From Thermoguttaceae bacterium (GTDB taxonomy: Bacteria > Planctomycetota > Planctomycetia > Pirellulales > Thermoguttaceae): a DNA stretch of 58,940 bases. The position numbers were made by a program, and so were the translations under genes. Below the pieces are notes generated by a model. The model ran no database searches and was not told where the DNA came from. It saw nothing but the letters and a program-made list of their open reading frames with translations. This document shows positions 8,501 to 17,002 of this stretch, piece after piece. Position 1 is the first letter of the stretch; each line of letters starts with the position of its first letter. The stretch lies in contig JAFSDX010000132.1 in assembly GCA_017436025.1 (NCBI GenBank), positions 1-58,940 on the forward strand. Direction: 5' to 3'.

Positions 8501-8899
8501 GCAACTTTGGCAGTACGGCGTCCCGATTTTCGAGTAAAGCAAGCGCAAATAATCGCTCGTTTCGGTCGCCGTCCCGACCGTCGAACGCGACATCTGCCCA
8601 AGCGGACGCGACGTTACCGCGACCGCCGGGGGCGCGCCCTCGACTCGATCGACGTCCGGACGTTCGAGTTTCTCCAAAAATTGACGCGCGTAAGCCGAAA
8701 AACTTTCGATATAACGCCGCTGCCCCTCCGCGTAAAGCACGTCGAGCGCAAGACTGCTTTTGCCGCTCCCGCTGACGCCGCAAAACGCGACCAACTTATA
8801 ATAAGGAATCTCCAAATCGACCGATTTCAGATTATGCGCTCGCGCGCCGCGCACCGAAATGCGCCCCGGATTCGATCTAACGGGCTGGAAAGAAGACAT
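5540..8899 (-). CDS. uvrA: Excinuclease ABC subunit UvrA with acidic insertion
   Basis: DNA-damage recognition ATPase of nucleotide excision repair, 1119 residues against about 940 in E. coli. Two ABC ATPase modules are visible. The first has Walker A GVSGSGKS at residues 41-48, an altered signature LSSGEQRR and Walker B VLDEPTVGLH. The second has Walker A GVSGAGKS, signature LSGGESQR and Walker B ILDEPTTGLH. Zinc modules are seen as CEDC…CPCC and CNAC…CPLC. A roughly 115-residue acidic, low-complexity segment (about residues 221-335, positions 7895-8239) is inserted in the region that binds UvrB in known UvrA proteins. The start is set at the ATG at 8899, with GAAGAGAG just upstream. The frame extends to a TTG at 8929, but nothing supports that start. 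The first signature is unlike standard UvrA, so a UvrA2-type paralogue is possible. Confidence 0.9.
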   Translation of the reverse strand: MSSFQPVRSNPGRISVRGARAHNLKSVDLEIPYYKLVAFCGVSGSGKSSLALDVLYAEGQRRYIESFSAYARQFLEKLERPDVDRVEGAPPAVAVTSRPLGQMSRSTVGTATETSDYLRLLYSKIGTPYCQSCGREVRRDSPQGIVDALSGLAEGTRVLVAFSPSTESLRASKPDFEAEWKEKGFRRGVALGESFNLDDPGGVPIQKYAEARLLYLAAATPSDEEEFAEYGLRSSDDETELGGAKNDGEVDDERLDEVAARDADGEIDEFDAAFADGVVDDWGESEAAEETEGETKENAKPKARRGRKKTSDDAENEENGFENGANNGETKTQSRLLTIDPDGEDGALLQYLRRRNEIKKAPGAPPIYFVVDRAKVGKTSNERLFEAVETALAYGDSRCWVFVEGDATLKTRDENDETVERTRTGTAFELDGERWTLVGFSRRTRCEDCGVEFPSIEPKLFSFNSPLGACPCCEGFGNLMALDFDLIFPNKNRSIHDGAVAPWNSAAYRDNLKRFLAIADELGVRTRVPFSELTRRELNLLLNGSRRLGYEGLNGFFIRLQKQKYKMHIRVFLSRWRCYRTCPMCEGARLRQEALSVKIGGKSIYDLSSAPISQILKTIDSWELSPWKRKVGKIAFEQTRARLKYLEQVGLGYLTLDRPMKTLSSGEQRRVSLTSTLGSNLVDMLYVLDEPTVGLHPQDTERLLESLEGLRDRGNTVIVVEHDETILEAADRVVEIGPEAGQNGGRVVFEGTIDEMKASPDSLTGSYLSGRRVGGGIPRRRILERGFLEVVGASGHNLKNVNAVFPLGVLCVVAGVSGAGKSTLVQETLYPALCAKLGTDAAAPKGLPYEKLLGYDQLDEVALIDQTPIGRSPRSNPVTYLKIFDDIRALYAETPDAKAAGFNAGYFSFNVDGGRCNACKGEGFLAVDMQFMADVYVRCPLCNGRRYQRSILDVTYRGRNIAEALDMTAREAFSFFRGQPKIQQKLKRLCDVGLDYLRLGQPANTLSGGESQRLKLAARLSDARKGPCLFILDEPTTGLHFADVVQLLDGFNALLETGNSLIVVEHNLQTMRAADYIIELGPGAADEGGTIIAEGTPEQIAQNPASKTGPYLAKALAQR

Positions 8900-9076
8900 A
8901 ACGCTCTCTTCGACAAAAATTCTCGGCAAACGCCTCGGTCAATCGACCCCAAATTAAAAACAAGGAACTCCAAACGCAAAACCGCGTTTTTAAGCGTTTC
9001 CGCGCGACAAGTCGACTAGGAAACAAAAATCGACGTCCATTTCATTTTTCAAAAACAACGGGACTTCGCTTTTCTT

Positions 9077-9104
9077 ATTATACCCGGAGTCGTCGGAGAC
9101 GCAA
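9077..9104 (-). promoter_or_regulatory. Probable uvrA promoter
   Basis: Minus-strand TTGCGT (9104-9099), 16-nt spacer, perfect TATAAT (9082-9077). It would give a leader of about 170 nt. No LexA-type palindrome was recognised next to it. Confidence 0.5.
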
Positions 9105-9404
9105 GCGACCGGCGCGCGGTTCGACGCAAAAAAACGCCGACTTCTTGGTTTTACGCCTTTTTTTACGCCGTCGTTCGCCGACGCTCGTTTTCGTCCGCGC
9201 CTCCGCTTACCGCCGACTCGCGCTTTTTGAAAAATGTTCGACGCCGCAAAAAAACGTCGTTATTCCTCCGTTTCGCGCTTCGCCTTCCTTTTTTTCGTTT
9301 TTTTTCCTTTCATTTCCCTTCCGCCCAAACCCTACGACCGCTATATTTCCGCTAAATTTCCCGCAAGACGCGCGGGGCCGGGTAGTTTTTTTTATCGGCG
9401 GCGC

Positions 9405-9410
9405 TATAAT
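9405..9410 (+). promoter_or_regulatory. TATAAT element upstream of ftsH
   Basis: A perfect -10 hexamer 121 bp before the ftsH ATG. No recognisable -35 box stands at 16-18 nt, so it may depend on an activator or an alternative sigma factor. Confidence 0.33.
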
Positions 9411-9531
9411 AAGGGACGAGTCGCTTGGGCGGTCGTTCCGTCGAGGCGACTAACCTACGTCGAAAAAGCCCGCGCGAACCGTCGCGACCGTTCGCGCCCC
9501 TTATTAATATATCGCAAAGGACGCTTGTTTT

Positions 9532-12186
9532 ATGAACGCTCGTTCGCCTTTTACTCGTATTGTCGGCGCTCTCGTTCCGGTCGCTCTTTTCTCGGAGCGA
9601 CGCGACGGCTCGAAGAACGGCGCGCCGATTAGCGACGAAACTTACGATCGCATTCCCGACAAATTCAAATCGCCGCCGGAAAATTCGGCTCGCTCCCGTT
9701 CCGACGACGCCAAACGCCGCCGCGAAGAGCCGCCGCGTCGCACTCCGCCGCAACCGTCTCGCCCGGAGCAACGTTCGCCTCTTCCGAACATTTTGCTCGT
9801 CTTGGCGCTCGCGTCGATCGCTTTTTTCGCTTATCAGTCGTTTTTCCTTTCGAAGTCGACGGAAATCGCTTGGACGGCGTTCAACGAAGCGCTCGACGCC
9901 AACGAAATCGAAACGGCGAACTTGAAGGGCAATCGCTTCGTCGGCGAACTGCGCGAAATTCCTTCGCTCGACCGTTGGGCGGAAATCGTTCCGAACGGCA
10001 AAAAAACGTTCGAGCGTATGATCGCGCAATTCGACCGTTCGCACCCGGAAAGAGCCCAAAAACTCCAAGATGCGTTGAGCGCGAAACAACTCGCGACGTT
10101 CGTTAAAACGACCGAAAGCGGCGTCGAAATCGCGTTGAAAGACGGCGACGACGTTCTCCGAACGCGCCTCCTCCCGAGCGACGCGACCGCGGCGGACGTC
10201 GCGACGGCGGAAGCGGACTTGGCGCAAAACTACCGACTCGGTTTCCAAATCGCTCAACGTTGGCGCGTCGTTCCGCTCGACAAAAAGGGAAACGCCGTCG
10301 AACTCGTCGATTCCGAAACGAAAAAACGCGTTAATTTCCAATTTCATAAAAAGTACGTTTGCGAAGCCCCGGCGTTCGCGTTTGCCGACCAAACGATCGA
10401 CGCGCGCCTCCGTTCGAAGCTCGACTCGTACACGTCGACGACGCCGCAAGACGGTTCGTCGCTGGTGATGCTCCTTAGCGCCGCCGTTTCGATCTTTTTC
10501 CTCGTCTTCATCTTCCGGATGATGCGCCGCGCCAACGAACAGATGATGGGCGGCGGAGGCGGCGGGTTCGGCGCCTTTGCGAAGAGCTTGGCGAAGCGGT
10601 ACGAACCGGAGCGAGCGAAGCGCGTTACCTTCGCCGACGCCGCCGGGATGGACGCGGTGAAAGCGGAGTTGATCGAAATTGTCGACTACCTGAAAAATCC
10701 GGCGAAATACGAGCGGATGGGCGCTCGCGTTCCGAAGGGGACGCTCCTTTTCGGCCCTCCCGGCACCGGGAAAACGCTCCTTGCGCGCGCCGTCGCGGGC
10801 GAAGCGGACGTTCCGTTTTACTCGATCAACGGCTCGGAGTTTATCCAAATGTTCGTCGGCGTCGGCGCGAGCCGCGTTCGCGACATTTTCGCGACGGCGA
10901 AGGAAAACGCTCCGTCGATCCTCTTCATCGACGAAATCGACGCGGTCGGGCGCCAACGCGGCGCGGGCGTCGGCGGCGGTCAAGACGAGCGCGAGCAAAC
11001 GTTGAACCAAATTTTGAGCGAAATGGACGGTTTCGCGCAAAACGACTCGGTGATGGTGATGGCGTCGACGAACCGTCCGGACGTTCTCGACCCCGCGCTG
11101 ATGCGCCCCGGTCGCTTCGACCGTCATATTACCGTCGGGCGCCCGTCGTTGAAGGGTCGCGTCGAGATTTTCAACGTTTACCTGAAAAAGATTCCGCTCG
11201 GCGCCGACGTTTCAGTCGACGCGTTGGCGAAAAAGACGGTCGGCTTCACCGGCGCGGACATTCGCAACTTTGTCAACGAAGCGACCCTTTGGGCGACGCG
11301 CAACAATAAAAACGAGGTGAACTCCTCCGACTTCGACTTCGCGTTCGAAAAGATCCAAATGGGGCTCAAACGCGACGAAATCGTCTCGCCGAAAGAGAAG
11401 CGCAAAACGGCGTATCACGAGGCCGGACACGCGCTTATCGGTTGGTTCCTCCCGGTCGGCTCGACGGTTCACAAGATCACCATCGTCCCCCGCGGTCGTT
11501 CGCTCGGCGCGACTTGGTTCCTCCCGGAAGACGACAAACTGAATTACAACGAATCGGAAGTTCGCGCGACTTTGGCCCGCTTCTTAGCCGGTCGCGCCGC
11601 CGAAAAGCTCGTGTACGACGAGACTTCCGCCGGCGCCGAGAACGACCTGAAACGGGCGACCGACTTGGCGCGCGATATGATCGTCCATTGGGGGATGAGC
11701 GAGCGGCTCGGCCCGGTCGCGTTCCGCAACTCGGAGTCGCACCCGTTCCTTGGTCGCGAAATGACGAGCGACGTCCGCGAGTACAGCGAGGAAACGGCGC
11801 GAATCATCGACGAGGAAATCGTTCGAGTGATGCGCGAAGCCGACGAAACGGCGCGCAACTTAATTATCGAGAAGCGCGAGCTTTTCGAAGCGCTGACCGA
11901 CGCGTTGGTCGCCGAGGAGGAACTCGATTACGACCAAATCGTCGCGATTTTGGGCCCAATGCCGAAAGAGTCCGATGAAGACGACGTCGCGTCGCAAACC
12001 GAAACGCCGACCGACTCGACCGCGAACGTTCCGAACGACGTAACGATTTCGGTCGCGGCGCCCAACGTTCCGCCGACGCAAACGCCGACCGACGCGACGC
12101 TTAACGACGGCGCCGCGCTCGACGACGCCAAGTCGCCGACGAAGAACGCCGAATCGTCCGAAACCGACGAAAACGGCGTCGCGTAA
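9532..12186 (+). CDS. ftsH: ATP-dependent zinc metalloprotease FtsH
   Basis: Membrane-anchored AAA+ protease that extracts and degrades membrane and regulatory proteins, 884 residues against about 650 in E. coli. Order: a Pro/Arg-rich cytosolic N-tail (1-84), membrane segment 1 (about 85-106), an extracytoplasmic domain, membrane segment 2 (about 312-330), the Gly-rich linker [10 protein letters not shown], then the AAA module. The AAA module has Walker A GPPGTGKT near 408, Walker B ILFIDEID and the SRH segment [10 protein letters not shown]. The zinc site HEAGH (629-633) is followed by the M41 protease domain. An acidic Thr/Asp-rich C-tail of about 90 residues has no motif. The extra length is in both tails and the inter-membrane domain. 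The gene is monocistronic, ending in a strong terminator. Confidence 0.96.
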   Translation: MNARSPFTRIVGALVPVALFSERRDGSKNGAPISDETYDRIPDKFKSPPENSARSRSDDAKRRREEPPRRTPPQPSRPEQRSPLPNILLVLALASIAFFAYQSFFLSKSTEIAWTAFNEALDANEIETANLKGNRFVGELREIPSLDRWAEIVPNGKKTFERMIAQFDRSHPERAQKLQDALSAKQLATFVKTTESGVEIALKDGDDVLRTRLLPSDATAADVATAEADLAQNYRLGFQIAQRWRVVPLDKKGNAVELVDSETKKRVNFQFHKKYVCEAPAFAFADQTIDARLRSKLDSYTSTTPQDGSSLVMLLSAAVSIFFLVFIFRMMRRANEQMMGGGGGGFGAFAKSLAKRYEPERAKRVTFADAAGMDAVKAELIEIVDYLKNPAKYERMGARVPKGTLLFGPPGTGKTLLARAVAGEADVPFYSINGSEFIQMFVGVGASRVRDIFATAKENAPSILFIDEIDAVGRQRGAGVGGGQDEREQTLNQILSEMDGFAQNDSVMVMASTNRPDVLDPALMRPGRFDRHITVGRPSLKGRVEIFNVYLKKIPLGADVSVDALAKKTVGFTGADIRNFVNEATLWATRNNKNEVNSSDFDFAFEKIQMGLKRDEIVSPKEKRKTAYHEAGHALIGWFLPVGSTVHKITIVPRGRSLGATWFLPEDDKLNYNESEVRATLARFLAGRAAEKLVYDETSAGAENDLKRATDLARDMIVHWGMSERLGPVAFRNSESHPFLGREMTSDVREYSEETARIIDEEIVRVMREADETARNLIIEKRELFEALTDALVAEEELDYDQIVAILGPMPKESDEDDVASQTETPTDSTANVPNDVTISVAAPNVPPTQTPTDATLNDGAALDDAKSPTKNAESSETDENGVA

Positions 12187-12212
12187 CCGACGTTCCGTTC
12201 CCCTTTAACCCC

Positions 12213-12245
12213 GCGCGACGCAAGCGATTGCGTCGCGCTTTTTTT
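12213..12245 (+). terminator. Intrinsic terminator of ftsH
   Basis: A perfect 11-bp G+C-rich stem (GCGCGACGCAA at 12213-12223, TTGCGTCGCGC at 12228-12238) with a GCGA (GNRA) tetraloop is followed directly by seven T residues. The next gene starts only 17 bp further on. Confidence 0.92.
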
Positions 12246-12261
12246 CAATTGAAAAACGCCG

Positions 12262-13731
12262 ATGAAACCGAGTTCGCGCCGCGCCGCCGACGTCCGCAAA
12301 AAAAACGGTCGCGTTTACACGCCCCGCTTTATCGTCGAGCGAATCCTCGACTTAGCGGATTATCGCGGCGAAAAAATCGCGGGAAAGTTAGTCGTCGACC
12401 CGAGTTGCGGCGACGGCGCGTTTTTGAGCGTCGTCGTCGAACGTTATTGCCGAGCGAACGCAAACCTCGGCGCCGCGCGACTTAAAGCGGAACTGGAAAC
12501 CTGCGTTCGCGGAATCGAACTCGACCCGGCGGAGCGCGAACAATGCGTTCGCAATCTCGACGCCGTCGCGCTAAACTTCGGCGTTCAAGGAGTTAACTGG
12601 AACGTCGTTTGCGCCGACGCGTTGACCTTCGACCGTTGGAACGGGCAAGTCGATTTTGTCGTCGGGAACCCGCCTTACGTCCGCGTTCATCACCTCGGCG
12701 CTTCGTTTGACGCAGTGAAGCGCTTCGAGTTCGCGCAAACCGGAATGACCGACCTTTTTCTCGTCTTTTTCGAACTTGGCTTGCGAGCGCTAAACCCGCG
12801 CGGCGTCTTGGCTTATATAACGCCGAGTTCCTATTTTAACAGCGTCGCGGGAAAGCGTTTGCGCGAAAAGATCGTCGCCGATAATTTGCTTGCGAAACTC
12901 GTCGACTTAAAACACCGCCAAGTTTTCGACGCGACGACGTACTCGGCGATTACCGTTCTAACCCCTTGTCGCGAATCGGGTTCCGCGACCGAATATTTCG
13001 AGTTTTCCGACGACGGCGACGCCTTGACGCTAATCGAACGCTTAACGCCGAACGATTTTTACGTCGACGGCAAATTTTATTTTTCGACGCGCCGCAACCT
13101 CCGATTTCTTCGAGAGATATTAACGTTTCGACCGCCGAAAAACGCCGAGCGTTTCGCGGTGAAAAACGGTTTTGCGACGCTCGCCGACTCGTTTTTTATC
13201 GGCGACGCCGCAAAGTTCGGTTTTACGGACTTTACGATACCCGTCGTAAAAGCGTCGACCGGCGTTTGGTCGCGTTGTCTTTACCCTTACGACGCGACCG
13301 GTCGTTTGCTCTCTTGGGAAACGCTAAGCGCCGTCGCGGAAGTAAAGCGTTATTACGAAGCCGCTTGCGAACGCTTAAGACAACGAAGTTTAACGAATCC
13401 CGCCGACTGGTTCGGCTTTGGGCGAACGCAAGGGCTAAAAGACGTCGCGCGCAACAAATACGCCGTCAATACCTTAATTCGCGACGCCGCCGACCTTAAG
13501 TTAACGCCAATCCCCGCCGGAACGGGCGTTTACGGCGGTCTTTATATTTTAACCGACGTCCCGTTCGAAACGTTGCGCGCCTTGCTTAACAACCGAGATT
13601 TCGCGACTTACGTTTCGCTTTTACAAAAATACAAGAGCGGCGGTTATTACGCGTTTTCGTCGAAAGATTTAAAAGCGTTCCTTGAACGCCAATTCGTTAA
13701 AGCGCAAGGATTAACGCCGCGCTCGTCTTAA
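12262..13731 (+). CDS. Orphan class I DNA methyltransferase (N6-adenine type)
   Basis: A 489-residue SAM-dependent DNA methylase. SAM-binding motif I is VDPSCGDGAFLS (about residues 45-60), and the catalytic motif IV is VGNPPYVRVHH (about 130-142), the NPPY form typical of N6-adenine methylases. The N-terminal GRVYTPRFIVERI matches the Eco57I/TaqI-like methylase family, and the C-terminal half looks like a target-recognition domain. No endonuclease domain or partner gene is present nearby, so it is either a solitary methylase or the methyl half of a lost restriction system. The start follows the ftsH terminator by 16 bp and no strong ribosome site is visible. It is followed by ruvX on the same strand. 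Confidence 0.85.
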   Translation: MKPSSRRAADVRKKNGRVYTPRFIVERILDLADYRGEKIAGKLVVDPSCGDGAFLSVVVERYCRANANLGAARLKAELETCVRGIELDPAEREQCVRNLDAVALNFGVQGVNWNVVCADALTFDRWNGQVDFVVGNPPYVRVHHLGASFDAVKRFEFAQTGMTDLFLVFFELGLRALNPRGVLAYITPSSYFNSVAGKRLREKIVADNLLAKLVDLKHRQVFDATTYSAITVLTPCRESGSATEYFEFSDDGDALTLIERLTPNDFYVDGKFYFSTRRNLRFLREILTFRPPKNAERFAVKNGFATLADSFFIGDAAKFGFTDFTIPVVKASTGVWSRCLYPYDATGRLLSWETLSAVAEVKRYYEAACERLRQRSLTNPADWFGFGRTQGLKDVARNKYAVNTLIRDAADLKLTPIPAGTGVYGGLYILTDVPFETLRALLNNRDFATYVSLLQKYKSGGYYAFSSKDLKAFLERQFVKAQGLTPRSS

Positions 13732-13796
13732 ACGCCGTCGCGCTTTCCCGCTTCAATCTGTCAACCCAACGCTAACTCCCGCAAGGACTTACCGCA

Positions 13797-14285
13797 ATGA
13801 AACCGTCCCCGCCGCCGGAAAAGGGCAAAATCGCCGGAATCGACTTCGGAACCGTTCGCATCGGAATCGCGACTTGCGATCCCGAACGGCTTATCGCGTT
13901 TCCTTACGCGATCTATCGCCGCCGCAACGAAAAGAAGGATATCGAGTATTTTCAACAGTTTGCGAAAGAAGAGCGGATCGTTCACTTCGTCCTCGGCCTC
14001 CCGCTCCACTGCAACGGCGACCTCAGCGACAAAGCCCGCGAAGCGATCGCGTTCGGAGCGCAACTCGCGGAAGCAACCGGACTTACAATCGACTTTCTCG
14101 ACGAGCGATTCACCAGCGCGGAAGCCGAAAATTATCTCCGAACGGCGAACCTCAACGCGAAAAAACGCAAAGAGCGGCTCGATATGGTCGCGGCGCAAAT
14201 CATTTTATCGACGTATTTAGAGCGCGGTTGCGTCGGCACGACCGAGTTTTTAGCGCTCGACGACGAAGAAAAAGCGCAAGATTAA
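13797..14285 (+). CDS. ruvX: RuvX/YqgF-type Holliday junction resolvase or rRNA-processing nuclease
   Basis: A 162-residue RNase H-fold protein of the YqgF family. It shows the signature GIDFGTVRIGIA near the N-terminus, then VLGLPLHCNG, the FLDERFTSAEA motif and a final RLDMVAAQIIL with the last catalytic acidic residue. Family members process the 16S rRNA precursor 5' end and have been proposed to act as Holliday junction resolvases. Slightly longer than typical (about 140-150). AAGGA lies 9 nt before the ATG. It is convergent with scpB, with 23 bp between the stops. Confidence 0.9.
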   Translation: MKPSPPPEKGKIAGIDFGTVRIGIATCDPERLIAFPYAIYRRRNEKKDIEYFQQFAKEERIVHFVLGLPLHCNGDLSDKAREAIAFGAQLAEATGLTIDFLDERFTSAEAENYLRTANLNAKKRKERLDMVAAQIILSTYLERGCVGTTEFLALDDEEKAQD

Positions 14286-14287
14286 AA

Positions 14288-14306
14288 GGAAACGCAAACC
14301 GTTTCC
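14288..14306 (-). terminator. Hairpin between the ruvX and scpB stops
   Basis: GGAAACG (14288-14294) pairs with CGTTTCC (14300-14306) over a 5-nt loop. On the minus strand it is followed by TTTTAAT, giving a short intrinsic terminator for the scpB transcript. It starts 3 bp past the scpB stop. Confidence 0.45.
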
Positions 14307-14308
14307 CG

Positions 14309-14953
14309 TCAAGTAGTTGCGCCTCCGCCGTTTTCTTTTTCGACGTTCGCCGCGTCGCCCAAACGCTCCGCCGACTTTTTCGCGTCGGCGGCGAGCGTTT
14401 TCGCGGTCTCGGTTTTCACGTCGTCGGCGGTCAACCACGTCTTGTCGCGTCGCGGCAAATCTTCGACGCGGGTCAAGCCGAACGTCGTCAAAAAGCGTTT
14501 CGTCGTCCCGTAAAGAAACGGGCGCCCCAATTCCTCGGAGCGTCCGACGATCTTAATTAGGTCTTGTTCAAGGAGTTGGCGCAGAACGTCGCCGCAGTGA
14601 ACGCCGCGAATCGACTCGATTTTCGCGCGCAAAATCGGCTGTTCATACGCGACGATCGCCAGCGTTTCCATCGCCGACCCGGTCAAACGCGCCTCGACCG
14701 GAGCCTCTTGCAAGCGGAAGAGCCAAGGCGCAAACTCAGGCGCGGTGCGGAGTTGGAACCCGCCGGCGACCTCGACCGCGCAAAAAGCGCTCCCGACGCG
14801 ACGGTACCGTTCGTTGAGCCGACGCACCAACGCTCGCGCTCGGGCGCCGTCCTCGACGTCGGCCAGAAGCGCCAATTTGCGACTCGGAATCGGTTCCTTC
14901 GCCAAAAACAGAACCGCTTCGACGCGCGCCATATCGTCGGCGTTTTCAACCAT
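14309..14953 (-). CDS. scpB: Segregation and condensation protein ScpB
   Basis: A 214-residue winged-helix subunit of the SMC-ScpA-ScpB chromosome condensation complex. Typical signatures are VEAVLFLAKEPIPSRKLA at the start, LTGSAMETLAIVAYEQPILRAKIESIRGV in the middle and GRSEELGRPFLYGTTKRFLTTFGL before the tail. A ~35-residue charged C-terminal tail has no motif. It is the last gene of an apparent minus-strand operon, 13 bp after the upstream membrane-protein gene. The scpA and smc genes are not in the window. Confidence 0.95.
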   Translation of the reverse strand: MVENADDMARVEAVLFLAKEPIPSRKLALLADVEDGARARALVRRLNERYRRVGSAFCAVEVAGGFQLRTAPEFAPWLFRLQEAPVEARLTGSAMETLAIVAYEQPILRAKIESIRGVHCGDVLRQLLEQDLIKIVGRSEELGRPFLYGTTKRFLTTFGLTRVEDLPRRDKTWLTADDVKTETAKTLAADAKKSAERLGDAANVEKENGGGATT

Positions 14954-14966
14954 TTACGTCGTCCCG

Positions 14967-15929
14967 CTAAAATCTCGCGGCGTCGAATTTCGTCAACGCC
15001 GCTCGTTGCGCCGCCGCCGGATCGACGTCGACCGCTTCGCAAAACGTCGCGACGCCCTCGTTCGTCGTCGCGAACCCGGACGCGCGCCAAAACCGCCCGC
15101 CCCAACGTTCGACTCGCGGATTCCCGACGCCGCGTTCCTTCATTTCGTTTTCCAATCGCGCCGTCAACGCCGTTTCGTCTTCGCTCAAAACGTCGACCTC
15201 GCCCGGAGCGCCCAAAGAAGCAAGCCTTGTTTTTTCAACACTTAAGCCGTTTCCCTTCGTTCTCGAATCGCCGAAAGGTTTCGCCGCGACGTAATCCGCG
15301 AAACTTGACGGCGGCTCGGGTGCGCCAGGAAGCGACGGAGCGTCGACGACGGACGCAACCGATTCATTGGCAAAAACTTCCGAAGCGCCAGTCTCCGCCG
15401 CGACGTAATCCGCGAAACTCGACGGCGGCTCGGGAGCGTCGGGAAGCGACGGAGCGTCGACGACGGACGCAACCGATTCATTGGCAAAAACTTCCGAAGC
15501 GCCAGTCTCCGCGACGACGTAATCCGCAAACCCGCCGACCGCGCCGCCAACCTCCGCGACGTCGACCGTCGTTTCGTCGATTCCTAAAAGTTCGCGCGCG
15601 CCTTCTTCGCCGTATTCGTCGGTCAAAAAGTCTCGAAAACTCGGCGCTTGCGCTAACTTCTCGCGCATTTTTTCATCCGCCGTCGCGCCGTTCTCTTCCG
15701 AAAAAACGTCGGTCGACGCGGTTTTCGCCGCCCCAAACGCTCGCCAGCGTTCGAACCAATCGCTCGACGCCGCTCGAAAATGAGGCGAATAGTACGCGCC
15801 AAACGACGCGGCGCAAATCGTCAGCGTCGCCGTTCCGACGCGCCATCCCTTGCCGCGACTCGCTTTAGAACGGTTTTTTGATTCTTCGACGGCGTTTTCC
15901 GAATCGAATCTTCGCTTATCTTTAGGCAT
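14967..15929 (-). CDS. Membrane-anchored protein with 38-residue tandem repeats, unknown function
   Basis: A 320-residue protein I do not recognise. A basic N-tail (residues 1-30) precedes one membrane segment (about 31-47, VGTATLTICAASFGAYY), so most of the chain should lie outside the membrane. The middle holds two nearly identical 38-residue units starting FADYV-AAETGASEVF and ending PEPPSS, plus the first residues of a third. At DNA level these are 114-bp direct repeats. The C-terminal ~60 residues (GNPRVERWGGRFWRASGF onward) look folded. It lies 18 bp after the TPR lipoprotein gene and 13 bp before scpB, so it is probably co-transcribed with both. A role near chromosome segregation or the envelope is only a guess. 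Confidence 0.72.
   Translation of the reverse strand: MPKDKRRFDSENAVEESKNRSKASRGKGWRVGTATLTICAASFGAYYSPHFRAASSDWFERWRAFGAAKTASTDVFSEENGATADEKMREKLAQAPSFRDFLTDEYGEEGARELLGIDETTVDVAEVGGAVGGFADYVVAETGASEVFANESVASVVDAPSLPDAPEPPSSFADYVAAETGASEVFANESVASVVDAPSLPGAPEPPSSFADYVAAKPFGDSRTKGNGLSVEKTRLASLGAPGEVDVLSEDETALTARLENEMKERGVGNPRVERWGGRFWRASGFATTNEGVATFCEAVDVDPAAAQRAALTKFDAARF
15286..15524 (-). repeat. 114-bp direct repeat inside a coding region
   Basis: The GTAATCCGC landmark recurs at 15291, 15405 and 15519, exactly 114 bp apart. Two copies are almost identical and the third is truncated. The period equals 38 codons, so the frame is kept. The few mismatches suggest a recent duplication. Confidence 0.9.
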
Positions 15930-15947
15930 CGACGCGTTTCCTTATTT

Positions 15948-16625
15948 TCACTCTTCAACCGCTTGCGACACGGCGTCATCGTTGCGCGGCGCGTCTTCGG
16001 CTTCGCCGTCGGCGTCGCGATACCCCAACTCGGCGGCTTTTTTGCGGTCGATCGACGCGGCGCTATAATCGCCGGTATGATCGTAAATTTCGCCGCGACG
16101 GTGATACGCTTCGGCGTTTTCCGGCGACAACTCGACGCACTTGGTAAACGCTTCGATTCCGGCGTTCCAATCGCCTTGGTATTGCGCCGCGACGCCGCGG
16201 ATAAAGTAAGCGTCCGCGTACTTTGCGTCGAGTTCCAACACCTTGTCGCAATCGGCGATCGTTTTTGCGAAATTCTCGTTCGCTTTCTCGGCTTCGGCGG
16301 TTCCGGTTTTCACGTCGCCGTTCGTCGCGGCGGCTTCCGCCAAACGATACCGCTCTTCGGCGATCGCCAACGACGCGGCGGCGCGTCCGAAATAAGCGTC
16401 AACGGCGTTCGGGTCGGCGGCGATCGCGTCGCTAAAAGCGTCGTAAGCACGCGTCCACTCCCCGGCGTCCAACGCGGCGGCCCCGGCGTCGATCGGCCCG
16501 CCCGCCGACGCTTGCGAAACGTCGCCGTTATTCGGATTATCGCCGTTCTTTCCTTTGTCGCAACCGCCGCAACACGCGACCGTCAACGCCGCCGTCGTTC
16601 CGACCGCCCAAAAAAATCGATTCAT
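15948..16625 (-). CDS. TPR-repeat lipoprotein
   Basis: A 225-residue secreted lipoprotein. The N-terminus MNRFFWAVGTTAALTVACCGGC has a lipobox-like end (TVAC, or the later GGC). Three tetratricopeptide motifs follow: WTRAYDAFSDAIAADPNAVDAYFGRA, then KYADAYFIRGVAAQYQGDW and NAEAYHRRGEIYDHTGDY. TPR arrays mediate protein-protein contacts, and the partner is unknown. GGGAG lies close upstream of the ATG at 16625. It is the first gene of the probable operon TPR lipoprotein - repeat membrane protein - scpB. Confidence 0.82.
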   Translation of the reverse strand: MNRFFWAVGTTAALTVACCGGCDKGKNGDNPNNGDVSQASAGGPIDAGAAALDAGEWTRAYDAFSDAIAADPNAVDAYFGRAAASLAIAEERYRLAEAAATNGDVKTGTAEAEKANENFAKTIADCDKVLELDAKYADAYFIRGVAAQYQGDWNAGIEAFTKCVELSPENAEAYHRRGEIYDHTGDYSAASIDRKKAAELGYRDADGEAEDAPRNDDAVSQAVEE

Positions 16626-17002
16626 CTCTCCCGACCGTCCTATTTTAACGCGTTATTTTTTCCTTAATCGCCGCAAAACGCGCTATTCTCCTATTTCAAC
16701 GTTCAAAAAAAGCGCAAAACGGCGAAACCTCGCGCATTTTAACGATTATCCGGCGATATGTAAACGGCAAACCGCGCCAATTTACGCGAAACGTAAAGAA
16801 AATGCAAGAAAAATTGAAAAGCGAAAGAAAAAATCGCGTTTTTTCCGTCGTTCGCCCCCCAAAAAACGCAACGGCGACGACGCGGCGAAAGCGGAAAACG
16901 GCGACCGAGCCCGACGTTCGCCAAAAAAACGCTCAAGCGCCGCCTTTAAATCGCCGCCCGAGCGTTCCCTATTTTACCCTATCTTCGGTTTCAGCGCAAA
17001 GA
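16626..17002. other. Intergenic region with no gene seen
   Basis: A 377-bp A/T- and Lys/Arg-codon-rich spacer between two minus-strand genes. The open frames here lack ribosome sites and familiar motifs. No convincing terminator or promoter was found. Confidence 0.45.

Larger units (their letters stand above)
8900..9531. other. Divergent intergenic region between uvrA and ftsH
   Basis: A 632-bp T/C-rich spacer with no credible gene. It carries a minus-strand promoter for uvrA (9077-9104) and a TATAAT element towards ftsH (9405-9410). Confidence 0.55.

Noticed and set aside
8900..8929. TTG start at 8929 for uvrA
   Set aside because: The ATG at 8899 has a Shine-Dalgarno and lies at the normal UvrA N-terminus.
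9352..11127. 591-codon open frame opposite ftsH
   Set aside because: Antisense shadow of ftsH with an Arg-rich composition and no ribosome site.
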